Below, piece by piece: positions 34,002-42,510 of a stretch of 51,575 nt of DNA. The position numbers and the translations under genes were made by a program. The notes under the pieces are model-generated. The model saw only the letters and a program-made list of their open reading frames with translations. It had not been told where the DNA came from and did no database searches. The first letter of the stretch is position 1, and each line of letters opens with the position of its first letter. Origin of the DNA: Shewanella salipaludis (GTDB lineage: Bacteria > Pseudomonadota > Gammaproteobacteria > Enterobacterales > Shewanellaceae); NCBI RefSeq assembly GCF_012911865.1, contig NZ_JAAXYH010000021.1, forward strand, positions 1-51,575, read 5' to 3'.

Positions 34002-34172
34002 CTGGCTTCCCCAAGATTTCAGGATTCGCTATGGTACTTAGGCCAACCTCTAATGACAAGCATTAACGGGGCTCTCAAATCGATTTAGTTATGCTAGCAT
34101 TAGCTCCCGCACCCAAACTCAGTTTTAGCGCCTGAGTTTTCGCTCCATGATCTCGAAAAGTGAGGAAAATAC
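34002..34172. promoter_or_regulatory. Divergent dapA/gcvR promoter region
   Basis: 171 bases. On the gcvR side, AAACTCAG at 34115-34122 pairs with CTGAGTTT at 34132-34139, followed by a short T-run, a weak hairpin in the gcvR leader. Promoter boxes could not be assigned firmly. Confidence 0.4.
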
Positions 34173-34712
34173 ATGACCAACTATATGGTCGTAACGGCTA
34201 TGGGCGTCGATCGTCCCGGCCTCGTCAGTAAACTTGCCCGACTCGCCAGTGATTGCGACTGCGACATAGTCGACAGCCGCATGGCATTATTTGGTAACGA
34301 ATTTACCCTGATCATGATGTTATCTGGCTCCTGGGCGGCGATAACGAAAATTGAAAGCACACTCCCAAGTCTCAGCGTTGAGCTGGAGCTGATGACGGTG
34401 ATGAAACGCACCTCCAAGCACACGCCACAGAACTATATCTCGCGCATCGAAGTCGACTTCAACGGTAAAGATCAACGCGGCACCATGAAACGCATCACCC
34501 AGTTCCTCGCCGACAGATCCTTGGATCTCGCCGCCGTACGCTCCTACTCGGAAGAAGTGTCGGCCGACACTCAGATCCAGCATGTTTACCTGTCGATCAA
34601 TATTCCCGAGAAAGTCGAGCTGGAAAAACTGGAGCAGAGCATACATCAGCTGGCCCAGGATATGTCGCTCGACTGCAGCATCAAACGCATGCAAGGCATT
34701 GCTGCGCCCTAA
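34173..34712 (+). CDS. gcvR: Glycine cleavage system repressor-like ACT protein
   Basis: 179 residues with two ACT domains, at about 3-80 (VVTAMGVDRPGLVSKLARLASDCDCDIVDSRM) and 93-170 (DFNGKDQRGTMKRITQFLADRSLDLAAVRS). There is no DNA-binding domain: GcvR controls gcvTHP by binding GcvA in response to glycine. GTGAGGA precedes the ATG. It lies between dapA and bcp, as in Escherichia coli. Confidence 0.92.
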   Translation: MTNYMVVTAMGVDRPGLVSKLARLASDCDCDIVDSRMALFGNEFTLIMMLSGSWAAITKIESTLPSLSVELELMTVMKRTSKHTPQNYISRIEVDFNGKDQRGTMKRITQFLADRSLDLAAVRSYSEEVSADTQIQHVYLSINIPEKVELEKLEQSIHQLAQDMSLDCSIKRMQGIAAP

Positions 34713-34782
34713 CCAAGAGTGCCACCGGAAGTAGCCAATGGCGATGGGAATGCCAGTCGCCATCCCAATAGAAGGAAACCAG

Positions 34783-35250
34783 ATGAAGACCTTAAAGGCG
34801 GGCGATAACGCCCCACTCTTTACCCTAGAAGATCAGCACCAGCATGAGGTGTCGCTGCAGGATTGCCTGAGCCGAGGCCCGGTATTGGTATACTTCTACC
34901 CCAAGGCCATGACCCCGGGTTGCACAGTGCAGGCCTGTGGCCTGCGTGACAGCAAACCCGACCTGGACAGCCTGCAGGTGACGGTACTTGGCATCAGCCC
35001 GGATCCCGTCGCCCGACTGGCAAAATTTGCCGACAAGCACCAGCTCAACTTCCCCCTGCTCAGCGATGAAGATCATGCCATCGCCGACGCCTTCGGCGTG
35101 TGGGGCGAGAAGAAGTTTATGGGCAAGGTTTACGATGGCATCCACAGACTCAGCTTCCTGATAGGCACAGAAGGCAAGATCATTCATGTGTTTGATAAAT
35201 TCAAGACCAAAGACCATCATCAGGTCGTCTTGGCCAAACTGGGCAAGTAA
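34783..35250 (+). CDS. bcp: Thiol peroxidase Bcp (peroxiredoxin Q)
   Basis: 155 residues. The peroxidatic Cys is C47 in AMTPGCTVQACGLRD, with C52 as resolving Cys five residues on, the atypical 2-Cys Bcp pattern. It reduces hydrogen and organic peroxides using thioredoxin. The ATG at 34783 has AAGGAAA upstream; the frame extends 15 codons further without support. It is 70 bases after gcvR and probably co-transcribed, and it ends at a terminator. Confidence 0.95.
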   Translation: MKTLKAGDNAPLFTLEDQHQHEVSLQDCLSRGPVLVYFYPKAMTPGCTVQACGLRDSKPDLDSLQVTVLGISPDPVARLAKFADKHQLNFPLLSDEDHAIADAFGVWGEKKFMGKVYDGIHRLSFLIGTEGKIIHVFDKFKTKDHHQVVLAKLGK

Positions 35251-35290
35251 GCCCGGCAAAGCCGCGGCAAGCAATTCATTTACATGATGA

Positions 35291-35315
35291 AAAAAGGCCC
35301 TTAGTGGGCCTTTTT
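35291..35315 (+). terminator. Terminator after bcp
   Basis: AAAAAGGCCC and GGGCCTTTTT with a 5-base loop, 40 bases past the bcp stop. Confidence 0.9.
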
Positions 35316-35345
35316 GCTGTCAAACTATTTCATTTGCTCACGCCG

Positions 35346-35453
35346 CTCAAGCTGTTTCATCCGTTCACGCCACTCTATCCGCTCAGGCTGTTTCATCCAC
35401 TCAAGCGACTCTTTCTGCTCAAGCTGTTTCATCTGCTCAAGCCACTTTATCCA
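35346..35453. repeat. 36-bp tandem repeat, three copies plus partials
   Basis: Three contiguous 36-bp units beginning CTCARGCTGTTTCATC (35346, 35382, 35418), with a degenerate partial copy before them and a short one after 35458. The units differ at several positions. 36 is a multiple of three and the plus strand stays open across it, coding a 12-residue Leu/Phe/His/Pro-rich repeat (35304-35510), but there is no ribosome site and it follows a terminator. It sits between convergent bcp and the perM-like gene. Confidence 0.85.
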
Positions 35454-35516
35454 GCTGCTCAAGCTGTCAGCCCATATCCACCGAGTCAGGCATATAAGGC
35501 CAGAGGATAGCGCCCG

Positions 35517-36653
35517 CTATGCTCTGTTCTGCGTTTGCTGCTCTGGTTGCTCTGACTGCTCCGGCAGCGCCTGCTCGGTGGCTTCTTCCTGTGACATGTT
35601 GTCCTGGTGCTTGGGCCAGGCGTTGATCACGGCTTTCACCAGAGACGCCAGAGGAATGGCGAAGAACACCCCTAGTACTCCCCAGAGGCCGCCGAAGATG
35701 AGCACCGCCGCTATGATGACCACAGGATGCAAGTCCACCGCATCCGAAAACAGGATAGGCACCAGCACATTGCCGTCCAGCGCCTGGATGATGCCATAGC
35801 CCAGCATCAGATAGCCGAATTGCGGGCTCACGCCCCATTGGAAAAAGGCCACCAGCGCAATGGGCAAGGTCACCAGAGTCGCCCCCACATAGGGGATCAA
35901 CACGCTCAGCCCAGTCAATACCCCCAGCAGTGCCGAATACCTCAAGCCCATCAAGGCGAAGAAGACGTAACTCGCCACCCCTATGATGATGATCTCTATC
36001 ACCTTGCCGCGGATATAGTTGAAAATTTGCTGATCCATCTCGAACCAGACCTGACGGGCCAAGCCCCTGTTGCTGGGGAAGAAACGCTTACTGCCGCGAA
36101 GCAATTCGTCCTTGTCCTTGAGGAAGAAAAACACCAGCAGTGGCACCAGGATGGCGTAGACCATCCACACCAGCAGCGAAGCCGAGTAGCCAAGCAGCTG
36201 CTTGCCTATGTCGAACAGATGCTGGGTATCGAGCAGTTTCTTCAGCTCGGCCACCATGGTATCCAGCTGCTCCGAGCTGATAAACTGAGGATATTGATTG
36301 ACCAGGCTCTGAGCCAGCTGCAGGCCTTTATCCAGCATCCCGGGTAAATCTGTGATCAGCCCCACCCCCTGGCGCCACAGGCTGGGGATCAGGCCGAAGA
36401 AAATCAGCAAACTGACACCGATAAACAGCACAAGTACCAAGGAGGCGCCCATGGTACGGTTGAGGCCACATCTTTGCATCTGGGCCACCGGCCACTCCAG
36501 CAGGAAGGCCAGGATCAGCGCCACCAGCAGGGGCGCCAATAAGCCGCCGGCAAAATAAATCAACAATGCCAGCCCCAACAGGATAAACATCAGGGTCACG
36601 GCCTGGGGATCACTAAAACGTTCTTTATACCAGCGAGCTAAAAATGTAAACAT
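35517..36653 (-). CDS. AI-2E family transporter (PerM-like)
   Basis: 378 residues with about eight transmembrane segments. The family outline is clear: AGGLLAPLLVALILAFLLEWPV near the N terminus, a soluble loop (110-150), FFFLKDKDEL, and the C-terminal GLSVLIPYVGATLVTLPI ... QALDGNVLVPILFSDAVDLHPVVII ... GLWGVLGVFFAIPLASLVKAV. Members export AI-2 or act as Na+/H+ antiporters; function here is open. The C-terminal tail is rich in Gln and Glu. It adjoins the bepA locus, as PerM does in Escherichia coli. Confidence 0.92.
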   Translation of the reverse strand: MFTFLARWYKERFSDPQAVTLMFILLGLALLIYFAGGLLAPLLVALILAFLLEWPVAQMQRCGLNRTMGASLVLVLFIGVSLLIFFGLIPSLWRQGVGLITDLPGMLDKGLQLAQSLVNQYPQFISSEQLDTMVAELKKLLDTQHLFDIGKQLLGYSASLLVWMVYAILVPLLVFFFLKDKDELLRGSKRFFPSNRGLARQVWFEMDQQIFNYIRGKVIEIIIIGVASYVFFALMGLRYSALLGVLTGLSVLIPYVGATLVTLPIALVAFFQWGVSPQFGYLMLGYGIIQALDGNVLVPILFSDAVDLHPVVIIAAVLIFGGLWGVLGVFFAIPLASLVKAVINAWPKHQDNMSQEEATEQALPEQSEQPEQQTQNRA

Positions 36654-36750
36654 CCCAACTACCCATCCTAATTGTTCGCCAAAAGATCCTGTCGCGACAG
36701 GCTAGTGTTTCGTGCCGATTTACCCTTTAGCCTTATGCCATTGAGCCAAC

Positions 36751-36972
36751 TCAGGCCGATTTGGTGATCCTCAATGTGAGCCTGTTGGCGTCATTGTACA
36801 GCTCCTGCAACCCATGGCCCTGTTTTTTTAGGAACCGGGGAACATCCATGCGGGATCCCGGGTCTGATAACACGACCTGCAACTGTTCGCCCACAGCTAA
36901 CTGCTTCAGTGCCAGTTTCACCTTCACCAGGGGCAAGGGACAACGATATGAGGTTAAATCAATAAAAACCAT
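36751..36972 (-). CDS. TusA/SirA-family sulfur-carrier protein
   Basis: 73 residues. The family motif is YRCPLPLVKVKLAL with the reactive C11 in a CPxP context. Such proteins pass persulfide sulfur in tRNA thiolation, molybdopterin or selenium metabolism. It is one of several paralogues usual in gammaproteobacteria, located between the perM-like gene and divergent bepA; the partner is unknown. Confidence 0.9.
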   Translation of the reverse strand: MVFIDLTSYRCPLPLVKVKLALKQLAVGEQLQVVLSDPGSRMDVPRFLKKQGHGLQELYNDANRLTLRITKSA

Positions 36973-37080
36973 AATGAACTTGCTATGAACAAACCTAGGC
37001 TATTATCCTAAGTTGCCAGACAAACTACAAGCCAGACTCTCACTCGCTGACATCCTGGTCGGGACATATAAAGGATCCGC

Positions 37081-38553
37081 TTGCATAACTTGACTCTCTC
37101 CAAATTAACCAAATCCTGGATGGCGGGCGCCGCCTCTCTGATGTTGTCGACTCTGGTTGCCCCGAGTTTTGCCGGTAACGATTTGCCCGATCTCGGCACC
37201 GCCGCCGTCAATACCTTCAGTTTAGAGAAAGAAACCCAATATGGTGATGCCTATATGCGGGTGATCCGCTCATCGGCGCCCATGCTGAACGATCCTGTGT
37301 TGAGCCAGTACCTGACAGAGCTGGGCAATAAACTGGTGGCCCATGCCACAGGCGTCAAGAGTCCCTTCTCTTTCTTCCTGCTCAGGAACGATGAGATCAA
37401 CGCCTTCGCCTTCTTCGGTGGCCATGTCGGGGTGCACACAGGGCTGTTTCTCAACGCCGACAACGAGAGTGAACTCGCCTCTGTGCTGGGTCACGAGATC
37501 ACCCACGTCACCCAGCGCCATATGGCCCGCAGCCTCGAAGCACAACAGAAAAGCAGCCCGGCCACCATAGCCGGCATGTTGGGCGCCATACTCCTGACCA
37601 TAGCCGTGCCTCAGGTCGGCATGGCGGCATTGGCGACCACCCAGGCGCTGTCGGCCCAGACCAAGATCAATTATACCCGCCAGCATGAGCAGGAAGCCGA
37701 TCGCATCGGCATGCAAATCTTGGTAGAGGCCGGTTTCGACCCGGACGCAGCGGCAGACTTTTTCGCCAAGCTCGCCAGCCGTTATCGCTTTACCAGCAAA
37801 CCACCACAGATGCTGCTGACTCACCCACTGCCCGAGTCGCGCATCACGGAAGCCAGGAACAGAGCGGCGCAATATCCCCACAGACGCATTGCCGACAGCC
37901 TGGATTTTCAGCTGGCCAAGGCCAGGGTCCAGGTGCGTTTCTCCAGTTACAGCGACAACGCCGCCCTGGATATCTTCGACAAGCAGCTCAAGCAGCATAA
38001 CTACAGCTTCCAGAGCGCCGCCCTCTATGGCAAGGCGCTGGCATTGATGCGACTGAAACAATTTCCTGCGGCCGAAGCCATAGTGGATAAGCTGCTGCAA
38101 GGGGACGATGACAACCTCTTCTATCTGGATACCAAGACGGATTTGCTGCTGGAACGCCAGGCGAGCGCCGAGGCCATTGCCCTGCTGGAACACCAGCGCC
38201 GGCTCAAACCCAGCTCTCAGGTGCTCAACGCCAACCTGGCCAATGTGTATATAGAAGCGGATCAGGCGCCCAAGGCCATACCTCTGCTGGAGGAGATGAT
38301 CTTTCTCGACAAGCAGAATCCGCTTCCCTACCAGCTGCTCACCGCCGCCTATAACAAGATGGGCGATAAGGCGATGGAACACTTCGTCAACGCCGAATCC
38401 CTGGCCTTGAATGCCAACTACTCAGGGGCCATAGATCAGCTCAACTACGCCTACCGCTTCTCCGAGAACAAGCCGCTGCAGCTGGCGAGGATCGAAGCCA
38501 GGATCCGGCAATTCAGGCAGGCCCAGAAGCTGTTCGACGAGCTTAAAAAATAA
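37081..38553 (+). CDS. bepA: M48 metalloprotease / chaperone BepA
   Basis: 490 residues. A signal peptide ends near SFA (30), so it is periplasmic. The M48 zinc site is VLGHEITHVTQRH (H138, E139, H142), with the third ligand in HEQEADRIG. The C-terminal 200 residues are TPR repeats. BepA degrades or repairs stalled LptD and BamA assembly intermediates at the outer membrane. It starts with TTG at 37081, supported by AAAGGA seven bases upstream. bepA-yfgD order is conserved with Escherichia coli. Confidence 0.95.
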   Translation: MHNLTLSKLTKSWMAGAASLMLSTLVAPSFAGNDLPDLGTAAVNTFSLEKETQYGDAYMRVIRSSAPMLNDPVLSQYLTELGNKLVAHATGVKSPFSFFLLRNDEINAFAFFGGHVGVHTGLFLNADNESELASVLGHEITHVTQRHMARSLEAQQKSSPATIAGMLGAILLTIAVPQVGMAALATTQALSAQTKINYTRQHEQEADRIGMQILVEAGFDPDAAADFFAKLASRYRFTSKPPQMLLTHPLPESRITEARNRAAQYPHRRIADSLDFQLAKARVQVRFSSYSDNAALDIFDKQLKQHNYSFQSAALYGKALALMRLKQFPAAEAIVDKLLQGDDDNLFYLDTKTDLLLERQASAEAIALLEHQRRLKPSSQVLNANLANVYIEADQAPKAIPLLEEMIFLDKQNPLPYQLLTAAYNKMGDKAMEHFVNAESLALNANYSGAIDQLNYAYRFSENKPLQLARIEARIRQFRQAQKLFDELKK

Positions 38554-38648
38554 TCTCATCCCGCCTCGCCGGCTGACGGGGCGGGACTTTTTCGGTATCA
38601 TGCCGCCATAACCCTTAACCCATCCAAGAGATCGAGGTTCACCCCTAT

Positions 38649-38999
38649 ATGACTCATGCGACCATCTACCACAATCCCCGTTGCTCCAAGAGCCGCCAGA
38701 CCCTGGCACTGCTGGAACAACAGGGCTGCCAGTTAAGCGTCATCGAATACCTCAAGACGCCGCCGACCGCCACCGAACTGACCGAGATCCTGGCGGCATT
38801 GCAACTCAGCCCCAGGGAATTGATGCGCACCAAGGAAGACGAATACCGGGCACTGGCACTGGACAATCCGGCGCTGTCGGATGCCGAACTCATCGCCGCC
38901 ATGCAGGCCAATCCCAAGCTCATAGAGCGGCCTATCGTCCTGGTGAATGGCAAGGCGGCACTGGGCCGTCCGCCGGAAAACGTGCTCACACTTCTCTGA
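38649..38999 (+). CDS. yfgD: Arsenate reductase family protein YfgD
   Basis: 116 residues, thioredoxin-fold ArsC family. NPRCSKSR gives the reactive C12, and LMRTKEDEY and LIERPIVLVNGKAALGRPPE are diagnostic segments of the glutaredoxin-linked arsenate reductases. In the bepA-yfgD-hda context it is the YfgD branch, whose in vivo role may not be arsenate reduction. It is 95 bases after bepA and 13 bases before a DUF2069 gene. Confidence 0.92.
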   Translation: MTHATIYHNPRCSKSRQTLALLEQQGCQLSVIEYLKTPPTATELTEILAALQLSPRELMRTKEDEYRALALDNPALSDAELIAAMQANPKLIERPIVLVNGKAALGRPPENVLTLL

Positions 39000-39012
39000 A
39001 TCTGGTAATACA

Positions 39013-39396
39013 ATGAAATCAAGCAGTTTATTCCAGCTCGGCCGTATCGGCTATATCGCTCTGCTGTTGCTCCTGTCGGCCTGGTTCATCGGCCAGGGGG
39101 TGCGCGGCGAGTACTCAGTGCTGTTCAGTGTCTTATGGATTATTCCTCTATTATTTCCCCTCGCGGGGATCATCAAGGGTAACCCATACACTTATGCCTG
39201 GGCGAGTTTCATCCTCTGCCTCTATATGCTCCATGGCCTGACCTTGCTCTACCTCGCAGAGACGGATTTGGCCTTTGCCCTGATAGAGGTCGGCCTGATA
39301 GCCGCGCTGCTCGTCGCCTTCCCTTTCTATGCCAGAATCCGTGGCCGTGAGCTGGGGCTGGGACTGAAGAAGCTCAAGGAAAAGACCAAGGAGTAA
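39013..39396 (+). CDS. DUF2069 membrane protein
   Basis: 127 residues with four hydrophobic segments (about 10-28, 36-54, 60-80, 85-105) and a basic C-terminal tail ending KKLKEKTKE. This matches DUF2069, a small inner-membrane family of unknown function often found between yfgD and hda genes. The ATG at 39013 lies 13 bases after yfgD; the open frame upstream overlaps yfgD in another frame. Confidence 0.87.
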   Translation: MKSSSLFQLGRIGYIALLLLLSAWFIGQGVRGEYSVLFSVLWIIPLLFPLAGIIKGNPYTYAWASFILCLYMLHGLTLLYLAETDLAFALIEVGLIAALLVAFPFYARIRGRELGLGLKKLKEKTKE

Positions 39397-39582
39397 CGGG
39401 TTTTCGCCGGCATTCGCCAAGGCCGCCAGCCTATGTCCATAGCGCCCACGGGCGCTTTTTCATTTCTGCCATTTGCTTCCGCTCGGGCATTTCTCATTTC
39501 AGATCAGCATGCTATATTGGCTTATCGGCTAATTAGTCACAAAAATCCAACAATGGCGTCACCTCACCACCGGAGCCCTAGC

Positions 39583-41550
39583 ATGCGACATACCCGACAG
39601 CTGCCACTCGCAGCCCTGCCCCTCGCATTCGTCATGACACTGCCACTGGCGGGTTGCGGAGGTTCGAGCAGCGCTGCCAGCACCCCAACGCCCACGCCGC
39701 CGGCCCAGTCGACGCAGACCCAGCTGCAACGCTGTGACAGCCGCGCCTCGCTGCAAACCGTGACCACAGGCTCCGAGCTCTCTTTCCAGCTGGAGGACCA
39801 TTACCTTGCCGGCCAGGCCGGAGCCATAATGGCCAGCATTGCCGGCAGAGACAGCCAGGGGTTGAATTATCTATGGCAGCAAACGGCGGGGCCGGCGCTG
39901 AGCCTGACCGACAGCCATGGACCGCTGCTGGCGCTAGCCCCTGAGCTCGACGGCGCCTATGGTTTCCGCCTGACCGTCACCGGCGCCGGGGTGGACGTGA
40001 GCGAGGAGGTAGAGATCCAGGTCGACGCCGCCGCCGGCACGTCACTGAATGTGCGCCAGGATCAGCAGGTCGTCGAAGGCAATGATGTCAGCCTGCGCCT
40101 GGGACGAGTCGACAATGCCGTCGCCGCCGATATCGACTGGTGTGTCGCCGCCGGACCGGATCTCTCGGTCGATCTCAGCAACCAGGAAAGACCGCTGTTC
40201 AAGGCACCGCAAGTCGATCGGGACACCCTGAGTCAGTTGAGTGTCAGCGCCACAGTGGCGGGCAATGTCCTGACCGAAAATGCCTATCTGCTGATCACCC
40301 AGGCACCCGCCATCGGCTCCAACTATTTCGACACCCCGGTCGCCCGTACCCATGCCTACAGGGCAGATTCTGCCTATGCGGCCACGCTCGCCCCCTGTGT
40401 CTACTCCAATCAGCTCAGCGACCCCTGCCCCCTGGCGCAACTGCCGCTCATAGGCCAGCAGGCCGAGGCGACGGATAGGGAAGCGATACTGGACCGGTTG
40501 CTGGTATCCCACGACTGGATGGGGGAAAACTTCGAGGCCTTCCTGACCCAAATGGATCCGGACAGTGATTTTGCCAAGTTGCTGCAAGCCGTCACCGCCG
40601 TGGTGATCTCCAGCGACATACGGCCTTCTTTCTATTGGGTGGCTACCGGGGCCATCTACCTGGATCCCGAGGATCTTTGGCTGACGGCCGCTCAGCGCGA
40701 CAGCATCAACGAAGCCCCTGACTATCGCGCCGGCTTCGGCAACGAGCTCGCCTTCCTGATGCCATGGCGTTATGTCAAAGATAACGCCTATGTCTCACGT
40801 TTCTACGACCGCAGCCAGAGAGCCGCCCGCACCCTGACGGCGCTCCAGCCGGATCTGGCCTCCCTGCTCTACCATGAACTGGGCCACGCCAACGATTTCT
40901 TCCCCCGCAGCATCCACGCCGGCCTGAGCGGACCGACCCTGGTGGATGACTATCGGCGCCGCGATGCCACCAAGGCACTGCTCTCGGATAGCGTCAGCAA
41001 CCTGTATCCCCTCAACAGCGCCGAAATGCTGGCGCTGGCCGAGGTCAACTTCCTCGGCGCCGACGCCAACGCCACCCAGAAGGCCTATACTCCGGGCGAT
41101 GTCAGCCAATTTTTCCGGAATGACAGGGCCAATGACTTCTATGCTTACAGCAGCAGCCGCGAAGATACCGCCATGTTGTTCGAAGAAGCCATGATGAGTC
41201 ACAGGTACGGCATACTGAGGGATGTGGCGGTGACGGATAAGCCTGCCCAGATCACGGCATCCAGCATCAGGGTCGACTGGGGCCAGCGGGGGCGGATCGG
41301 CGCGCCCGAACTTGCCGACCGCGCCGCACTCGTCATAGATGGGATCCTGCCCGAACTCAATGGCGCCGCCATCATAGCCGCCCTGCCCGAGCCGCTTGCC
41401 ATGACGCAGGGACGCTCCTGGAGCGATAACCTGGGCATCTCGCCCATGGCAAGCCAGCCCAAGTCTCAGGGAGTCGCATCCAGGCTCTCCCCGGATGCCA
41501 CCCCAGAACTGAGGTTAAGCGGCGACAGGCATAAGCCGCTCAACAACTGA
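39583..41550 (+). CDS. Lipoprotein with HExxH metallopeptidase-like motif
   Basis: About 655 residues from the ATG at 39583 (MRHTRQLPLAA). Signal peptide with lipobox LAGC, then a Ser/Thr/Pro tether. Residues about 50-270 look like two Ig/PKD-like beta domains (NYLWQQTAGPALSL, AYGFRLTV; then NVRQDQQVVEGNDVSL). The C-terminal 350 residues contain YHELGHANDFF with H431, E432 and H435, a zinc metallopeptidase pattern, and a downstream MLFEEAMMSHRYG that may give the third ligand. I do not recognise a named family. Several in-frame ATGs lie upstream (to 39433). It probably acts at the cell envelope. Confidence 0.75.
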   Translation: MRHTRQLPLAALPLAFVMTLPLAGCGGSSSAASTPTPTPPAQSTQTQLQRCDSRASLQTVTTGSELSFQLEDHYLAGQAGAIMASIAGRDSQGLNYLWQQTAGPALSLTDSHGPLLALAPELDGAYGFRLTVTGAGVDVSEEVEIQVDAAAGTSLNVRQDQQVVEGNDVSLRLGRVDNAVAADIDWCVAAGPDLSVDLSNQERPLFKAPQVDRDTLSQLSVSATVAGNVLTENAYLLITQAPAIGSNYFDTPVARTHAYRADSAYAATLAPCVYSNQLSDPCPLAQLPLIGQQAEATDREAILDRLLVSHDWMGENFEAFLTQMDPDSDFAKLLQAVTAVVISSDIRPSFYWVATGAIYLDPEDLWLTAAQRDSINEAPDYRAGFGNELAFLMPWRYVKDNAYVSRFYDRSQRAARTLTALQPDLASLLYHELGHANDFFPRSIHAGLSGPTLVDDYRRRDATKALLSDSVSNLYPLNSAEMLALAEVNFLGADANATQKAYTPGDVSQFFRNDRANDFYAYSSSREDTAMLFEEAMMSHRYGILRDVAVTDKPAQITASSIRVDWGQRGRIGAPELADRAALVIDGILPELNGAAIIAALPEPLAMTQGRSWSDNLGISPMASQPKSQGVASRLSPDATPELRLSGDRHKPLNN

Positions 41551-41656
41551 AGCCGGCTCCTGAGTCTCATGCCTGAGTCTCATTCATGAGCCCAGTATTC
41601 GGGCAGGTAGGCAATGAGCACCGGGCAAACTCGAGGAAAGTACGAGAAAACACAAC

Positions 41657-41685
41657 AAAAAGCGCGGCCAATGGCCGCGCTTTTT
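41657..41685. terminator. Bidirectional terminator between lipoprotein and hda
   Basis: A perfect 13-bp stem AAAAAGCGCGGCC with a 3-base loop between convergent genes, with A and T runs for both directions. Confidence 0.9.
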
Positions 41686-41725
41686 GTGTTTAACCTGCCA
41701 ACCTCAGCACTAGAGGGATAGAGGG

Positions 41726-42436
41726 CTAGAGGCGCAACATTTCCTTGGCGAAGGGTATGGTCAGCTTACGCTGATGCACCATGGAGGCCTTATCCAGCTT
41801 ATCCAGCACATCGAACAAGGTACGCAGATCCCTGGCCATGCGATTGAGCAGGAAGCGCCCGACATCCTCGGGCAACTGCAAGCCACGCATCGCCGCCCTG
41901 CGCTGCAAGGCGGCCAATTTCTCTTCGTCCGCCATGGGCTGCAGCTGGTAATTGAGCCCCCATTGCATGCGTGAGATCAGATCCGGCAAGCCGAAGCCCG
42001 CATCCAGGGGGGAAGAATTGGCACTGACCACCAAGGCGCAACGCTTATGCTCGGCAACGCGATTGTAGAGGTCGAACAGGGCTTCTTCCCACACAGGATG
42101 ACCGGCTATCGCATGAATATCGTCGATACACACGAGATCCAGGTTTTCCAGGCCTTCCAACAAGGCGGTCGAGATGCTCGCATGTATCCCCAGAGGAATA
42201 TAAAAGCTGCGCCGCTCGCGCTCATTGGCTTGGGCACAAGCGGCGTGCAGCAGATGGGTACGCCCGGATTTTTCCGGCCCCCAGAGATAAATGGCCGCAT
42301 CGCTTTGCCCTTGGGCACTGGCCTGCAGTTTCTGGATCAACTCGTCATTACCCATGGCCGGGTAGTAACTGTTGAAGGTCTCATCATCGGGCAAGTGCAC
42401 CGGCAGGGAAAGTTGCAGAGGTGAGTTTTGTGTCAC
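41726..42436 (-). CDS. hda: DnaA regulatory inactivator Hda
   Basis: 236 residues, an AAA+ protein that with the DNA-loaded beta clamp promotes DnaA-ATP hydrolysis after initiation. The N-terminal QLSLP (8-12) is the clamp-binding motif. YLWGPEKSGRTHLLHA is a divergent Walker A, CIDDIHAIAG the Walker B, and LISRMQWGLNYQL holds the arginine-finger segment. It has no DNA-binding domain, unlike DnaA. It is 74 bases after a DUF2066 gene. Confidence 0.95.
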   Translation of the reverse strand: MTQNSPLQLSLPVHLPDDETFNSYYPAMGNDELIQKLQASAQGQSDAAIYLWGPEKSGRTHLLHAACAQANERERRSFYIPLGIHASISTALLEGLENLDLVCIDDIHAIAGHPVWEEALFDLYNRVAEHKRCALVVSANSSPLDAGFGLPDLISRMQWGLNYQLQPMADEEKLAALQRRAAMRGLQLPEDVGRFLLNRMARDLRTLFDVLDKLDKASMVHQRKLTIPFAKEMLRL

Positions 42437-42510
42437 TCAGGTACGTCTCGATATCAAAATAAAAAATTGCGGCGGCCAGTGTAACACAGGCCCCCTGGAA
42501 TGTTAAAAAC

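Noticed and set aside
35346..35453. Repeat block resembling a CRISPR array
   Set aside because: The 36-bp units are directly adjacent with no unique spacers, the copies diverge, and no cas genes are present.
35304..35510. 68-residue open frame over the 36-bp repeats
   Set aside because: It starts within a terminator hairpin, has no ribosome site, and codes only a Leu/Pro/His-rich repeat.
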